Source: Streptomyces thermolilacinus SPC6
GTDB lineage: Bacteria; Actinomycetota; Actinomycetes; Streptomycetales; Streptomycetaceae
Reading direction: 5' to 3'
NCBI RefSeq assembly: GCF_000478605.2
Contig: NZ_ASHX02000001.1
Location: forward strand, 1,596,384 to 1,660,383
Length of the DNA stretch: 64,000 bases
The position numbers and the translations under genes are program-made. Positions 41,576 to 50,858 of the stretch are shown here, piece after piece (the stretch's first letter is position 1; each line of letters opens with the position of its first letter). The notes under the pieces were generated by a model. The model was not told the origin of the DNA and searched no databases. It saw only the letters and a list, made by a program, of their open reading frames with translations.

Positions 41576-42613
41576 TCAGCCCAGGACGACGACCTCGTCG
41601 GGGCCGAACGTCACCCCCACCGTGGCGCCCGGCTCCGGCGCGTCCCGCAGTCCGCACTCGGCCTCCAGTACGGGGCCGTCCCCGTCGGCGGGCCGCAGCA
41701 GGACCGCCACGTGGTGGCCCCGGAACGTACGCCCCTCGACCACGCAGCGCAGCCCGTCGGCCGGGTCGCCGAGCCGTACCCCGGCGGGCCGCACCAGCAG
41801 CCGCGCACCGCCCTGCGGGGTACCGGGCGGGACCGGGACCTTGCCCCACACCGTGTCGGCGGCGTCCCCGCTCACGGTCGCGGCGACCACGTTCTCGAAG
41901 CCCAGGAACCGCGCGACGAACTCCGACGCGGGCCGCTGCCACACCTCCAGCGGCGTGCCCGCCTGGGCGATCCGCCCCTCGTGCATGACGACCACCCGGT
42001 CGGCCAGCGCGAACGCCTCGCCCTGGTCGTGCGTGACGGCCAGCACCGTCGTGCCGAGCCGCCCGAAAAGCCCGCGCAACTCCGTGACCAGCCGCTCCCG
42101 CAGCCCCCGGTCGAGCTGGCCGAGCGGCTCGCCCCGCCTCAGCATCAGCAGCCGCGGGTTCGGGGCGAGCGCCCGGGCGAGCGCCACGCGCTGCTGCTCA
42201 CCGCCGGACAGCGCGGCGACCGACCGGCGCCCGGCGCCCGGCAGGCCCACGAGGTCCAGCATCTCGGCGACCCGCGCGTCCCGCTCGGCGCGCGGCACGC
42301 CCCGCATCCGCAGCCCGAACGCGACGTTCCCGGCCACGTCCCGCTGCGGGAACAGCTGGTGGTCCTGGAACATCAGCCCGACCCCGCGCCGGTGCACGGG
42401 CACCCCCGCCTGGTCGGCGCCGGCCAGCAGCACCCGGCCCGCGTCGGCGGGCTGGAGCCCGGCCACCACCCGCAGCAGGGTGGACTTGCCGCTGCCGCTG
42501 GGCCCGAGGACGCAGACGATCTCGTGCTCGGCGACCGTCAGGTCCACCGCGTCCAGCGCGACGCGGGCGCCGAAGCGCACCGTGACGCCGTCCAGTCGAA
42601 GCAGCCTCGTCAC
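41576..42613 (-). CDS. Thiamine-type ABC transporter ATP-binding protein with altered Walker B
   Basis: This 345-residue ATPase is the third gene of a thiamine-type transporter behind a TPP riboswitch. Walker A GPSGSGKST, signature ALSGGEQQRVALARAL and H-loop LAVTHDQGEAFALAD are normal, and a C-terminal TOBE-like domain is present. The Walker B strand reads LLMLRRGEPLG where LLMLDEPLG is expected. Residues 159-161 (RRG) replace the Mg-coordinating Asp while the catalytic Glu remains. This equals a net insertion of 6 bases at 42131-42139. Unless it is a sequencing error, hydrolysis should be weak. GTG 42613 overlaps the permease stop (GTGA). Confidence 0.87.
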   Translation of the reverse strand: MTRLLRLDGVTVRFGARVALDAVDLTVAEHEIVCVLGPSGSGKSTLLRVVAGLQPADAGRVLLAGADQAGVPVHRRGVGLMFQDHQLFPQRDVAGNVAFGLRMRGVPRAERDARVAEMLDLVGLPGAGRRSVAALSGGEQQRVALARALAPNPRLLMLRRGEPLGQLDRGLRERLVTELRGLFGRLGTTVLAVTHDQGEAFALADRVVVMHEGRIAQAGTPLEVWQRPASEFVARFLGFENVVAATVSGDAADTVWGKVPVPPGTPQGGARLLVRPAGVRLGDPADGLRCVVEGRTFRGHHVAVLLRPADGDGPVLEAECGLRDAPEPGATVGVTFGPDEVVVLG

Positions 42614-44376
42614 AACTCCCCCTTGCGGTCCACCCGGACGCGTTCGAGCAGCAGCAGCGCGGCCGCGCACACCACCATCAGGATCGTGGACAGCGCCATC
42701 GCCTGCCCGTAGTTGAGCTCGCCTGGCCGGCCGAGCAGCCGCGCCACGGCCACCGGCAGCGTCGGGTGGTCGGCGCGCGCGATGAACACGGTCGCGCCGA
42801 ACTCGCCGAGCGACACGGAGAACGCGAACCCGGCCGCCACCAGCAGCGCCCGCCGCACCATCGGCAGGTCCACCTCGCGCCACGCCCGCAGCGGCGACGC
42901 GCCCAGCACGGCCGCGGCCTCCCGCAGCCGCGCGTCCACCGCCCGCAGCACGGGCAGCATCGTCCGTACGACGAAGGGCACCCCCACCAGGGCCTGGGCG
43001 AGCGGCACCAGGATCCACGTCGAGCGCAGGTCCAGCGGCGGCTCGTCCAGCGCGATCAGGAAGCCGAAGCCCACGGTCACCGCGGACACGCCGAGCGGCA
43101 GCATGAGCAGCGCGTCGAACCCGCGCACCAGCCGCCCCGCACGCCGGGTGAGGGCCGCCGCCGCGAGCCCGCCGACGACGACGGCGATGGCGGTCGCGGC
43201 GAGCGCGAACTCCAGCGAGTTCCACACGGCCTGGAGCGGCGGGACGACGAACGTGCCGCCGCTCGCCTCCGCCGACCGCAGCGCCCGGTAGAAGCCGAGC
43301 CCGCCGGACGCGTCCAGCGAGCGGGCGACGAGCACCCCGAGCGGCAGCACCAGCAGCAGGGCGATGGAGGCGAGGACGCCGCCGAGGAGCGCCCACTGCC
43401 CGGCGCCGCGCGGCCGGCGCGCGGTGCCCGCCGGGTCCACCAGCCGCAGCGCGGTCTCCCGGCGCCGTACGGTCCAGGCGTGCAGGGCGAGGACGCAGGC
43501 GACGGCGGCGAACTGGACGAGGGTGAGCACGGCGGCGGTCGGCAGGTCCAGGAGCTGCGCGGTCTGCCGGTAGATCTCCGCCTCCAGCGTCCGGTACGCG
43601 GGCCCGCCGAGGATCACGACGACACCGAACGAGGTGTACGTGAAGAGGAACACCATCAGCGCGGCGGCGGCGACCGCCGGGCCGAGCGCCGGCAGCGTCA
43701 CCCGCCGCCAGGCGGCGAACCGGGACGCGCCGAGGACCCGCGCGGCCTCCTCCTGCCGGGGGTCGAGCTGCGCCCACAGCCCGCCGACCGTGCGGACGAC
43801 GACGGCGTAGTTGAAGAAGACGTGCGCGAGGAGGATCGCCCACACGGTCGTGTCGAGGCGTACGCCCCACAGCTCGTCCAGGAGCCCGCCGCGCCCGAGG
43901 AGCGCGAGGAACGCGGTGCCCACGACGACGGTCGGCAGCACGAACGGCACGGTGACCACCGCCCGCAGCGCCTGCTTGCCGGGGAAGTCGAAGCGGGCGA
44001 GGACATACGCGCCGGGGAGCGCCACCAGCAGGGTGAGCGCCGTCGAGGCGAGCGCCTGCCAGGTGGTGAACCACAGCACGTCGAGGACGTCCGGCTGGGC
44101 CAGCACCTCGCCGATCCGCCCGAACTGCCAGCCCTCGTCGCTCTTCAGCCCGCGCCCGACGATGGCGGCGACCGGGTAGGCGAAGAACACCGCGAAGAAC
44201 GCGGCGGGCAGCAGGACGAGCGCCCCGCGCACCGCCCCGCCCCGGACCCGCGCCGCACGAGCGGCACGGGCGGCGGCCGGGGCCTCCTTCACCGGGGCCT
44301 CCTTCACCGGACCGCCCTTCGCCGGGCGGTCCTCGGCGGCTACTTCAGGACGAGGGACGACCACGACTTGATCCAC
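42610..44376 (-). CDS. thiP: Thiamine-type ABC transporter permease (ThiP-like fused two-domain)
   Basis: This 588-residue permease has two repeated halves, each with an EAA loop: QEEAARVLGASRFAAWRRVT and LREAAAVLGASPLRAWREVD. About twelve helices are predicted, as in ThiP of thiamine ABC importers or in iron permeases. The N-tail repeats VKEAP twice (a 15-base repeat). It is placed between the binding-protein and ATPase genes. Its annotated GTG at 44376 overlaps the binding-protein end by 37 bases; a later start is also possible. Assignment to thiamine follows from the TPP riboswitch upstream of the first gene. Confidence 0.87.
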   Translation of the reverse strand: MDQVVVVPRPEVAAEDRPAKGGPVKEAPVKEAPAAARAARAARVRGGAVRGALVLLPAAFFAVFFAYPVAAIVGRGLKSDEGWQFGRIGEVLAQPDVLDVLWFTTWQALASTALTLLVALPGAYVLARFDFPGKQALRAVVTVPFVLPTVVVGTAFLALLGRGGLLDELWGVRLDTTVWAILLAHVFFNYAVVVRTVGGLWAQLDPRQEEAARVLGASRFAAWRRVTLPALGPAVAAAALMVFLFTYTSFGVVVILGGPAYRTLEAEIYRQTAQLLDLPTAAVLTLVQFAAVACVLALHAWTVRRRETALRLVDPAGTARRPRGAGQWALLGGVLASIALLLVLPLGVLVARSLDASGGLGFYRALRSAEASGGTFVVPPLQAVWNSLEFALAATAIAVVVGGLAAAALTRRAGRLVRGFDALLMLPLGVSAVTVGFGFLIALDEPPLDLRSTWILVPLAQALVGVPFVVRTMLPVLRAVDARLREAAAVLGASPLRAWREVDLPMVRRALLVAAGFAFSVSLGEFGATVFIARADHPTLPVAVARLLGRPGELNYGQAMALSTILMVVCAAALLLLERVRVDRKGEL

Positions 44377-45437
44377 TGGTCGCGGTTCTCGGCGATCTTC
44401 CCGGGCGCCAGGGTCAGCGGCTTGTCGATGACCACGCCGTGCTTCGTGAACAGCTCGGGCAGCACGGCGTCCTTCGCGACCGGGTGCACGAACATGTTCA
44501 GCGGCATGTCCTCCTGGAACTGCTTGCCGATCAGGAAGTCGATGAGGGCCTTGCCGCCGTCCTGGTTCGCGGCGCCCTTGAGGAGCCCGGCGAACTCGAT
44601 CTGCCGGAAGCAGGTGCCGGTGGACACCCCGGTCGGCGCCTCGGCGGGCTTCGGCTCGCCGTAGAGGACCTCGACGGGCGGGCTGGAGGCGTACGAGACG
44701 ACGAGCGGCCGGTCGGCCTTGGCCTTCTTGCCGCCGGCCGAGCCGGAGAACTCCTGGTTGTAGGCGATCTCCCAGCTGTCGACGACCTTGACGCCGTTGT
44801 CCCTCAGCTTCTTCCAGTAGCCCTGCCAGCCCCCGTCGCCGTACGCGGCGGCCGTGCCGAGCAGGAAGCCCAGGCCGGGGGACGACCGCTCCGGGTTCTC
44901 CACGACGAGGAGGTCCTCGTAGGCGGGCTTCGCCAGGTCGTCGAGGGTCTGCGGCGGGGCGAGCTTCTTGTCGGCGAAGTACTTCTTGTCGTAGTTGACG
45001 CAGATGTCGCCGTAGTCGACCGGGGTGACGCGGTGCTCGTCCTTGTCGAGCTGGAGCGCGGGGTCCACCCGGTCGAGGCCCTTCGCCTCGTACGGCTCGA
45101 ACAGGCCGTTGTCGAGGGCGCGGGAGAGCGTGGTGTTGTCCACGCCGAAGAAGACGTCCCCCTGCGGGGCGCCCTTGGTCAGGACGGCCTTGTTGACCGC
45201 CTCGACGGCGTCGCCGCTCTTGAGGACCTTGACCGTGTAGCCGGTCTTCTTGGTGAACTCCTTCAGCACGGCGTCGGACGCGGCGAACGAGTCGTGGCTG
45301 ACGAGCGTGACGGTCTTGGACTTGCCGCTGTCGGCCTTGTCACCCGACGCGCCGGAACCGCCCCCGCAGGCGGTGAGCGTCACGGCGCCCAGCGCGGTGG
45401 CTACCGCGCCCGCGGTGATCTTCTTGGTGGTGCTCAC
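44340..45437 (-). CDS. thiB: Thiamine-type ABC transporter substrate-binding lipoprotein (ThiB-like)
   Basis: This 365-residue exported lipoprotein has an N-terminal signal (AGAVATALGAVTLTACGG) with lipobox LTAC. The mature binding-protein fold contains TVTLVSHDSFAASDAVLKEF, DVFFGVDNTTLSRALD and VDYGDICVNYDKKYF, typical of ThiB/TbpA thiamine-binding proteins. GTG 45437 follows AGGAGGAAATCA. It is the first gene of a three-gene operon whose leader contains a THI-box riboswitch and a strong hairpin, so expression should fall when thiamine pyrophosphate is plentiful. Confidence 0.92.
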   Translation of the reverse strand: MSTTKKITAGAVATALGAVTLTACGGGSGASGDKADSGKSKTVTLVSHDSFAASDAVLKEFTKKTGYTVKVLKSGDAVEAVNKAVLTKGAPQGDVFFGVDNTTLSRALDNGLFEPYEAKGLDRVDPALQLDKDEHRVTPVDYGDICVNYDKKYFADKKLAPPQTLDDLAKPAYEDLLVVENPERSSPGLGFLLGTAAAYGDGGWQGYWKKLRDNGVKVVDSWEIAYNQEFSGSAGGKKAKADRPLVVSYASSPPVEVLYGEPKPAEAPTGVSTGTCFRQIEFAGLLKGAANQDGGKALIDFLIGKQFQEDMPLNMFVHPVAKDAVLPELFTKHGVVIDKPLTLAPGKIAENRDQWIKSWSSLVLK

Positions 45438-45472
45438 TGATTTCCTCCTGGGTGTGACCAGGAAGAGACGCG

Positions 45473-45504
45473 GCCCTGCCCGCCGCGGGCGCGGCGGGCA
45501 GGGC
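45473..45504 (-). terminator. Expression-platform hairpin after the TPP aptamer
   Basis: A perfect 15-base inverted repeat (45473-45487 with 45490-45504) with almost no loop lies between the TPP aptamer and the thiB ribosome binding site. It looks like a transcription terminator controlled by the aptamer. Confidence 0.65.
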
Positions 45505-45528
45505 GCAACAGCTCGAGTAACGACCGAA

Positions 45529-45617
45529 CTCCCTACCCAGAATGACCTGGGCGAGGTTCAGAGGGTCTGCGGTCTGACGGTCACCGCACTCTCAGCGCTG
45601 TGGCGCTCCCCTGTCGG
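45529..45617 (-). ncRNA. TPP riboswitch (THI element)
   Basis: Read on the minus strand, the conserved THI-box blocks appear in order: CAGGGGAGCGCC, GCGCTGAGAG, AGACCCTCTGAACCT, and CAGGTCATTCTGGGTAGGGA. They fit the two TPP-binding arms with the closing GGGG/AGGGA helix. It lies 92 bases before the thiB GTG. The downstream hairpin at 45473-45504 would be the switch platform. Ligand: thiamine pyrophosphate. Confidence 0.93.
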
Positions 45618-45739
45618 AATATCCAGATGTTCGAGCTCAGACTACATCGGGGCGATTTTCGGTCACCCCTGGAGGCCGTACGCACGACCACGGGCACGGT
45701 CCCTCGGAGGCCGCACGGCGGCCGCGCGGGCAGCCGCGG

Positions 45740-46852
45740 TCAGCGCTCGGCGGCGGCGAGCTGGCCGCAGGCGCCGTCGATCTCCTGGCCCCGGGTGTCG
45801 CGGACCGTGACCGGGACGCCGTGCGCGGCGATGGCCTCCACGAACGCCTTCTCGTCCTCGGGACGGGACGCCGTCCACTTGGAGCCCGGCGTCGGGTTGA
45901 GCGGGATCAGGTTGACGTGGACCCGCTTGCCCTTGAGGAGCCGGCCGAGGAGGTCGCCGCGCCACGCCTGGTCGTTGATGTCGCGGATCAGCGCGTACTC
46001 GATGGAGACGCGGCGGCCGGACTTCTCGGCGTACTCCCACGCGGCGTCGAGGACCTCGCGGACCTTCCAGCGCGTGTTGACCGGGACGAGCGTGTCGCGC
46101 AGCTCGTCGTCCGGAGCGTGCAGCGACACGGCGAGGCGGCACTTGAAGCCCTCGTCGGCGAAGCGGAGCATCGCGGGGACGAGGCCGACCGTGGAGACGG
46201 TGATGCCGCGCTGCGACAGGCCCAGGCCGTCGGGCTCGGGGTCGGTGAGGCGGCGGATGGCGCCGACGACCCGGTTGTAGTTGGCCAGCGGCTCGCCCAT
46301 GCCCATGAAGACGATGTTCGACAGCCGCGCGGGCCCGCCGGGGACCTCGCCGTCGCGCAGGGCGCGCATGCCGTCGACGATCTGGTGGACGATCTCGGCG
46401 GTGGACAGGTTCCGGTCGAGCCCGGCCTGCCCGGTGGCGCAGAACGGGCAGTTCATCCCGCAGCCCGCCTGCGACGAGATGCACATGGTGACGCGGTCGG
46501 GGTAGCGCATCAGCACCGACTCGACGAGTGTCCCGTCGTGCAGCCGCCACAGCGTCTTGCGGGTCGTGTCGTTGTCGCACGAGATGTGCCGGACGACGCT
46601 CATCAGCTCCGGCAGCAGCTCACCGGCGAGCTTCTCGCGGGAGGCGGCGGGGATGTCGGTCCACTCGGCGGGGTCGTGGGCGTACCGCGCGAAGTAGTGC
46701 TGGGACAGCTGCTTGGCGCGGAACGGCTTCTCGCCGATGGCGGCGACGGCCTCCTTGCGCTCGGCGGGCGTGAGGTCGGCGAGGTGCCGCGGCGGCTTCT
46801 TGGCTCCGCGGGGCGCGACGAAAGTGAGTTCTCCGGGAACTGGACGGGCCAC
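45740..46852 (-). CDS. rlmN: 23S rRNA (adenine2503-C2)-methyltransferase
   Basis: RlmN is a radical-SAM enzyme that methylates A2503 of 23S rRNA and A37 of some tRNAs. The 370-residue protein has the cluster motif [12 protein letters not shown] (CX3CX2C), [62 protein letters not shown] and the reaction cysteine near the end (EIDGACGQL). GTG 46852 was chosen because it follows AGGAGA and gives the usual N-terminus [20 protein letters not shown]. It stands apart from cdsA by a terminator. Confidence 0.96.
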   Translation of the reverse strand: MARPVPGELTFVAPRGAKKPPRHLADLTPAERKEAVAAIGEKPFRAKQLSQHYFARYAHDPAEWTDIPAASREKLAGELLPELMSVVRHISCDNDTTRKTLWRLHDGTLVESVLMRYPDRVTMCISSQAGCGMNCPFCATGQAGLDRNLSTAEIVHQIVDGMRALRDGEVPGGPARLSNIVFMGMGEPLANYNRVVGAIRRLTDPEPDGLGLSQRGITVSTVGLVPAMLRFADEGFKCRLAVSLHAPDDELRDTLVPVNTRWKVREVLDAAWEYAEKSGRRVSIEYALIRDINDQAWRGDLLGRLLKGKRVHVNLIPLNPTPGSKWTASRPEDEKAFVEAIAAHGVPVTVRDTRGQEIDGACGQLAAAER

Positions 46853-47066
46853 GATTGAGCGTCTCCTCAGGACGACGAGGTCTGGCAACCCCGCGTCGGC
46901 GGGGACGACGGCAGCACATGCCGAAGCCAGGAGACCTCACTGGACCATCCCCGCCGCAGCAGGGACTACTAGGGCCCGCACCGACCAGGACGCTGTCCGA
47001 CACGGCAGCTCCCTGAAGGCACGGGCCCTTCCAGGGTACCTGCTGCCTTTCCGTTGCCTCCTGAAA

Positions 47067-47108
47067 CGTACGAGGCCCGCCGTCCCGGGGGACGGCGGGC
47101 CTCGTACG
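47067..47108 (-). terminator. 20-base-pair terminator hairpin after cdsA
   Basis: A perfect 20-base inverted repeat (47067-47086 with 47089-47108), the longest in the window, lies 22 bases past the cdsA stop. It ends the frr-cdsA transcript and insulates rlmN. The remaining leader up to 46853 holds only weaker structures. Confidence 0.85.
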
Positions 47109-47130
47109 ACTCGCGCGGCGCTCGCGGCGG

Positions 47131-48270
47131 CTACCCGGCGCCGACGAAGGCCACCAGCAGCAGCCAGACGACCGGTGCCGTCGGGAGCAGGGAGTCGAGG
47201 CGGTCCATGATGCCGCCGTGGCCCGGCAGCAGGGTGCCCATGTCCTTGATGCCCAGGTCCCGCTTGATCATGGACTCGCCCAGGTCGCCCAGCGTGGCGC
47301 TGACCGCGACGGCGAGGCCCAGGAGCAGGCCCTGCCACCAGGTGCCGCCGTCGACCAGGAGCTGCATGCACAGCGCGCCGGCGACCATCGCGAAGCCGAC
47401 CGCGCCGAACAGGCCCTCGCGGGTCTTGCCGGGGCTGATCCGCGGCGCCAGCTTGTGCTTGCCGAACCGCCATCCGACCGCGTACGCGCCCGTGTCGCTG
47501 ACGATCGTCAGCACGAGGAACGTCAGGACCCGCTCGGGCCCGTCGTCCGCCGCCAGCATCAGCGCGACGAACGTCGCCAGGAACGGCACGTAGAAGGCGG
47601 CGAACACACCGGCCGTGACGTCCTTGAGGTAGCCCTCGGGGGGCTGCGCCATCCGCCAGACGAGCACGGCGAGCGCGGTGAGCGCCATCGCCACCCAGGC
47701 GCCCTCGGCTCCGCGCACGTACCCGGCGACGACCATCGCCGCGCCGCCGACGGCGAGCGGGACGAGCGGCGCCTTGATGCCCTTGCACTCGTGGAGGCGG
47801 CTGGTCAGCTCCCACAGGCCGACGACGACGGCGAGCGCTATCACGCCGACGAAGACGGCCTTCTGGATGAACAGCGACGCGACGATCACCGCGCCGAGGC
47901 CGACGCCGACCCCTATGGCGGCCCGCAGGTCGCGCCCGGCCTGCTTCCTCTGCCTCTGCGGCTTGGGCTGCCTGTGCTGCTGCCTGTGCTGGGAACGACC
48001 CTGCGGCTCGGCGGGCTCCGGCTGTTCCGAGGGCATGGGCTCCTGCGGCATCTCGTCACGGAACAGGGGACCGCTCAGCCGAGCGGCCCCCCGGTCATGG
48101 TCGTCCTGGTCTCCGCCGGCGGGGAGGTCGGGCACGATGGGCATGGGCCGAGTCTGCTGCGCGGCGTGCTCATCGCGGGCGGGACCCGCCGGGGCTGCCG
48201 GAGCCCGCCCCTGGTCGGGCGGACCCCAGTATCCGCCTCGTGGCGGGGCCCCCCGGGAAGCGTCGTTCAT
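47131..48270 (-). CDS. cdsA: Phosphatidate cytidylyltransferase (CDP-diacylglycerol synthase)
   Basis: CdsA makes CDP-diacylglycerol from phosphatidate and CTP in the membrane, the precursor for all phospholipids. The 379-residue protein starts with a long Pro/Gln-rich hydrophilic tail (about residues 1-115, including QHRQQHRQPKPQRQRKQ). About eight helices follow. The family signature is ESMIKRDLGIKDMGTLLPGH followed by GGIMDRLDS. ATG 48270 overlaps the frr stop by one base (TGATG). The N-tail is longer than in E. coli CdsA, as seen in other actinomycetes. Confidence 0.95.
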   Translation of the reverse strand: MNDASRGAPPRGGYWGPPDQGRAPAAPAGPARDEHAAQQTRPMPIVPDLPAGGDQDDHDRGAARLSGPLFRDEMPQEPMPSEQPEPAEPQGRSQHRQQHRQPKPQRQRKQAGRDLRAAIGVGVGLGAVIVASLFIQKAVFVGVIALAVVVGLWELTSRLHECKGIKAPLVPLAVGGAAMVVAGYVRGAEGAWVAMALTALAVLVWRMAQPPEGYLKDVTAGVFAAFYVPFLATFVALMLAADDGPERVLTFLVLTIVSDTGAYAVGWRFGKHKLAPRISPGKTREGLFGAVGFAMVAGALCMQLLVDGGTWWQGLLLGLAVAVSATLGDLGESMIKRDLGIKDMGTLLPGHGGIMDRLDSLLPTAPVVWLLLVAFVGAG

Positions 48271-48827
48271 CAGACCTCGAGCAGCTCTGCTTCCTTGTGC
48301 TTCAGCAGCTCGTCCACCTGCGCGACGTACTTCGCGGTGGTGTCGTCGAGCTCCTTCTCCGCACGACGGCCCTCGTCCTCACCGACCTCGCCGTCCTTGA
48401 CGAACTTGTCGATGGTCTCCTTGGCCTTGCGGCGGACGGAGCGGATCGAGATCTTGGCGTCCTCGCCCTTGCCCTTGGCGACCTTGATGTACTCCCGGCG
48501 GCGCTCCTCGGTGAGCTCGGGGAAGACCACCCGGATGATGTTGCCGTCGTTCGTCGGGTTGACGCCCAGGTCGGAGTCGCGGATGGCCTGCTCGATGTTC
48601 CGCAGCGCGGTCTTGTCGAACGGGGTCACCACGGCCATGCGCGGCTCCGGCACCGAGAAGGAGGCCAGCTGGTTGATCGGCGTGAGGGCACCGTAGTAGT
48701 CGGCCACGATCTTGTTGAACATGGCCGGGTGCGCACGCCCGGTGCGGATCGCGGCGAAGTCCTCCTTGGCGACCACGACGGCCTTCTCCATTTTCTCCTC
48801 GGCTTCGAGGAGGGTCTCTTCGATCAC
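48270..48827 (-). CDS. frr: Ribosome recycling factor
   Basis: Frr splits post-termination ribosomes together with EF-G. The 185-residue protein has [20 protein letters not shown], the conserved [19 protein letters not shown] and [17 protein letters not shown], and the C-terminal helix [22 protein letters not shown] 48827 was selected from two in-frame GTGs (48830 and 48827) because its distance to AGGAG is 6 bases and it gives the usual N-terminus. It is coupled to cdsA. Confidence 0.97.
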   Translation of the reverse strand: MIEETLLEAEEKMEKAVVVAKEDFAAIRTGRAHPAMFNKIVADYYGALTPINQLASFSVPEPRMAVVTPFDKTALRNIEQAIRDSDLGVNPTNDGNIIRVVFPELTEERRREYIKVAKGKGEDAKISIRSVRRKAKETIDKFVKDGEVGEDEGRRAEKELDDTTAKYVAQVDELLKHKEAELLEV

Positions 48828-48954
48828 CACTTGCTCCTGCGTGTCTTGGGTTTGTCCCTGCGTGCACCACGGCCGCGGAACCTGCGTCGCGTCTTCTCCT
48901 GCACGGTGTCCGACCGGCAGGGCTTTGTCCATCCCCGGCTGGGGCGACCCGGGG

Positions 48955-49719
48955 TCAGTCCCGGGTGCCCTGGTCGCTCACGAGCGTGCCGATCTTCTCA
49001 CCCTTCACGGCGCGCGCGATATTGCCCGCGGTGAGGAGTTCGAAGACGAGGATCGGCAGCTTGTTGTCGCGGCAGAGAGTGATGGCGGTGGCGTCGGCGA
49101 CCTTGAGGTCGCGAGCGATCACCTCGCCGTACTCCAGGGCGTCGAACTTCACGGCGTCCGGGTTGGTCTTCGGGTCGGAGTCGTAGACCCCGTCGACCCC
49201 GTTCTTGCCCATGAGGAGGGCCTCGGCGTCGATCTCCAGGGCGCGCTGGGCGGCGGTGGTGTCGGTGGAGAAGTACGGCATGCCCATACCGGCGCCGAAG
49301 ATCACGACGCGGCCCTTCTCCAGGTGGCGCACGGCGCGCAGCGGGATGTAGGGCTCGGCGACCTGGCCCATGGTGATCGCGGTCTGGACGCGGGACTGGA
49401 TGCCCTCCTTCTCCAGGAAGTCCTGGAGGGCGAGGCAGTTCATGACCGTGCCCAGCATGCCCATGTAGTCGGAGCGGGCCCGGTCCATGCCGCGCTGCTG
49501 GAGCTCGGCGCCGCGGAAGAAGTTGCCGCCGCCGATGACGATCGCGATCTGCGCGCCGTCGCGGACGACCGCGGCGATCTCGCGGGCCATGGCGTGTACG
49601 ACGTCGGGATCGACGCCGAGGCCGCCGCCGCCGGAGAACGCCTCGCCGGACAGCTTCAGAAGGAAGCGGCCGGCCTTTTTACCGGTGTTGTCGTCGCCCT
49701 GTGCGGCGCCCTGATTCAT
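48955..49719 (-). CDS. pyrH: UMP kinase
   Basis: PyrH phosphorylates UMP to UDP and is the bacterial amino-acid-kinase-type enzyme. The 254-residue protein has [72 protein letters not shown], and [18 protein letters not shown] 49719 was chosen with GGAGATCTCCA directly upstream; the longer reading frame adds residues without conservation. The 127-base gap to frr and the hairpin to tsf suggest its own transcript with some read-through. Confidence 0.97.
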   Translation of the reverse strand: MNQGAAQGDDNTGKKAGRFLLKLSGEAFSGGGGLGVDPDVVHAMAREIAAVVRDGAQIAIVIGGGNFFRGAELQQRGMDRARSDYMGMLGTVMNCLALQDFLEKEGIQSRVQTAITMGQVAEPYIPLRAVRHLEKGRVVIFGAGMGMPYFSTDTTAAQRALEIDAEALLMGKNGVDGVYDSDPKTNPDAVKFDALEYGEVIARDLKVADATAITLCRDNKLPILVFELLTAGNIARAVKGEKIGTLVSDQGTRD

Positions 49720-49747
49720 TGGAGATCTCCTCGTGCACATACGAAGA

Positions 49748-49791
49748 AGGCCATTGCCGTGGGTGTGGGTGTCCCTGTGCGGCAATGGCCT
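49748..49791 (-). terminator. Hairpin between tsf and pyrH
   Basis: A perfect 12-base-pair inverted repeat (49748-49759 with 49780-49791) with a 20-base loop lies 84 bases past the tsf stop and 29 bases before pyrH. It may partly terminate the rpsB-tsf message. Confidence 0.6.
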
Positions 49792-49874
49792 CCTCGTCAG
49801 ATCTGCGGTCGTCCGGCGCGTACGCGGACGACTGCGGCGACCCTATCGGGGTCCGGTGTCCGTCGTGTACGGAC

Positions 49875-50711
49875 TCAGATGCCGACCTTGATGCGCGCGA
49901 AGCGCTTCAGGGTGACACCGGCCTCGTCCAGGATCTGCTGAACGGACTTCTTGTTGTCGAGCGCGTACGGCTGGCCGAGCAGCGTCGCGTCCTTGAAGAA
50001 GCCGTTGAGGCGACCCTCGACGATCTTCGGCAGCGCGGCCTCGGGCTTGCCCTCGGCGCGGGTGGTCTCCTCGGCGACGCGACGCTCGGCCTCGACGACC
50101 TCGGCCGGGACGTCCTCCTTGGAGAGGTACTTCGGGGCGAACGCGGCGATGTGCTGCGCGACGCCCTTGGCGACCTCGGCGTTCTCCTTGTCGAGCTCGA
50201 CGAGGACACCGATCTGCGGGGGCAGGTCGGGCATCGTGCGGTGCATGTACGCCGTGACGTAGCCGCCGGAGAACTGCGCGAAGCGGTCCAGGACGATCTT
50301 CTCGCCCAGGTTGGCGTTGGCCTCGTCCACGAACGCCTGCACGGTCTTGCCGGGCTCGATCTCGGAGGCGAGCAGCGCCTCGATGTCGGCCGGGCTGGTG
50401 GCGGCGACGTGCTGGGCGAGCTGGTTGGCGACCGACTGGAACTTCTCGCCCTTGGCGACGAAGTCCGTCTCGCACTTCAGCTCGACGATGACACCGGAGG
50501 TGTTGTCGTCGGCGATCAGGGAGACGACGGCACCGTTCTCGGCGGAGCGGCCCTCGCGCTTGGCGACGCCCTTCTGGCCCTTGATGCGCAGGGCCTCGAC
50601 GGCCTTGTCGACGTTGCCGCCGGACTCGTCGAGCGCCTTCTTGCAGTCCATCATGCCGGCGCCGGTGAGCTCGCGGAGCTTCTTGACGTCAGCGGCGGTG
50701 TAGTTCGCCAT
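49875..50711 (-). CDS. tsf: Translation elongation factor Ts
   Basis: EF-Ts exchanges GDP for GTP on EF-Tu. The 278-residue protein has the N-terminal UBA domain YTAADVKKLRELTGAGMMDC with KKALDESGGNVDKAVEALR, then KCETDFVAKGEKF, a core domain, and the C-terminal RIKVGI. Length is normal for actinomycetes. ATG 50711 follows GAGAGAGATTCACAG. It is separated from rpsB by 147 bases containing a 13-base-pair hairpin, which probably reduces tsf relative to rpsB. Confidence 0.97.
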   Translation of the reverse strand: MANYTAADVKKLRELTGAGMMDCKKALDESGGNVDKAVEALRIKGQKGVAKREGRSAENGAVVSLIADDNTSGVIVELKCETDFVAKGEKFQSVANQLAQHVAATSPADIEALLASEIEPGKTVQAFVDEANANLGEKIVLDRFAQFSGGYVTAYMHRTMPDLPPQIGVLVELDKENAEVAKGVAQHIAAFAPKYLSKEDVPAEVVEAERRVAEETTRAEGKPEAALPKIVEGRLNGFFKDATLLGQPYALDNKKSVQQILDEAGVTLKRFARIKVGI

Positions 50712-50761
50712 GATCTGTGAATCTCTCTCGAAGTCTGGAAGATCTACCAGGATCTATGGGG

Positions 50762-50792
50762 TGACGGAGGGGGCTTGTGGCCCCCTCCGTCA
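50762..50792 (-). terminator. Attenuator-like hairpin between rpsB and tsf
   Basis: A perfect 13-base-pair stem (50762-50774 with 50780-50792) with loop TTGTG lies between rpsB and tsf, about 67 bases past the rpsB stop. An attenuator at this place is known in Streptomyces rpsB-tsf operons. Confidence 0.7.
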
Positions 50793-50858
50793 ACGACCGG
50801 ACCGGGCGGTCGGACCGGGCTCTGTGGCCCGGTCCTCGCTACCGGTCAGGACCGCTGG

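Noticed and set aside
46853-47060. Possible riboswitch in the rlmN leader
   Set aside because: Some imperfect hairpins are present (for example around 47011-47036), but no known aptamer consensus fits.
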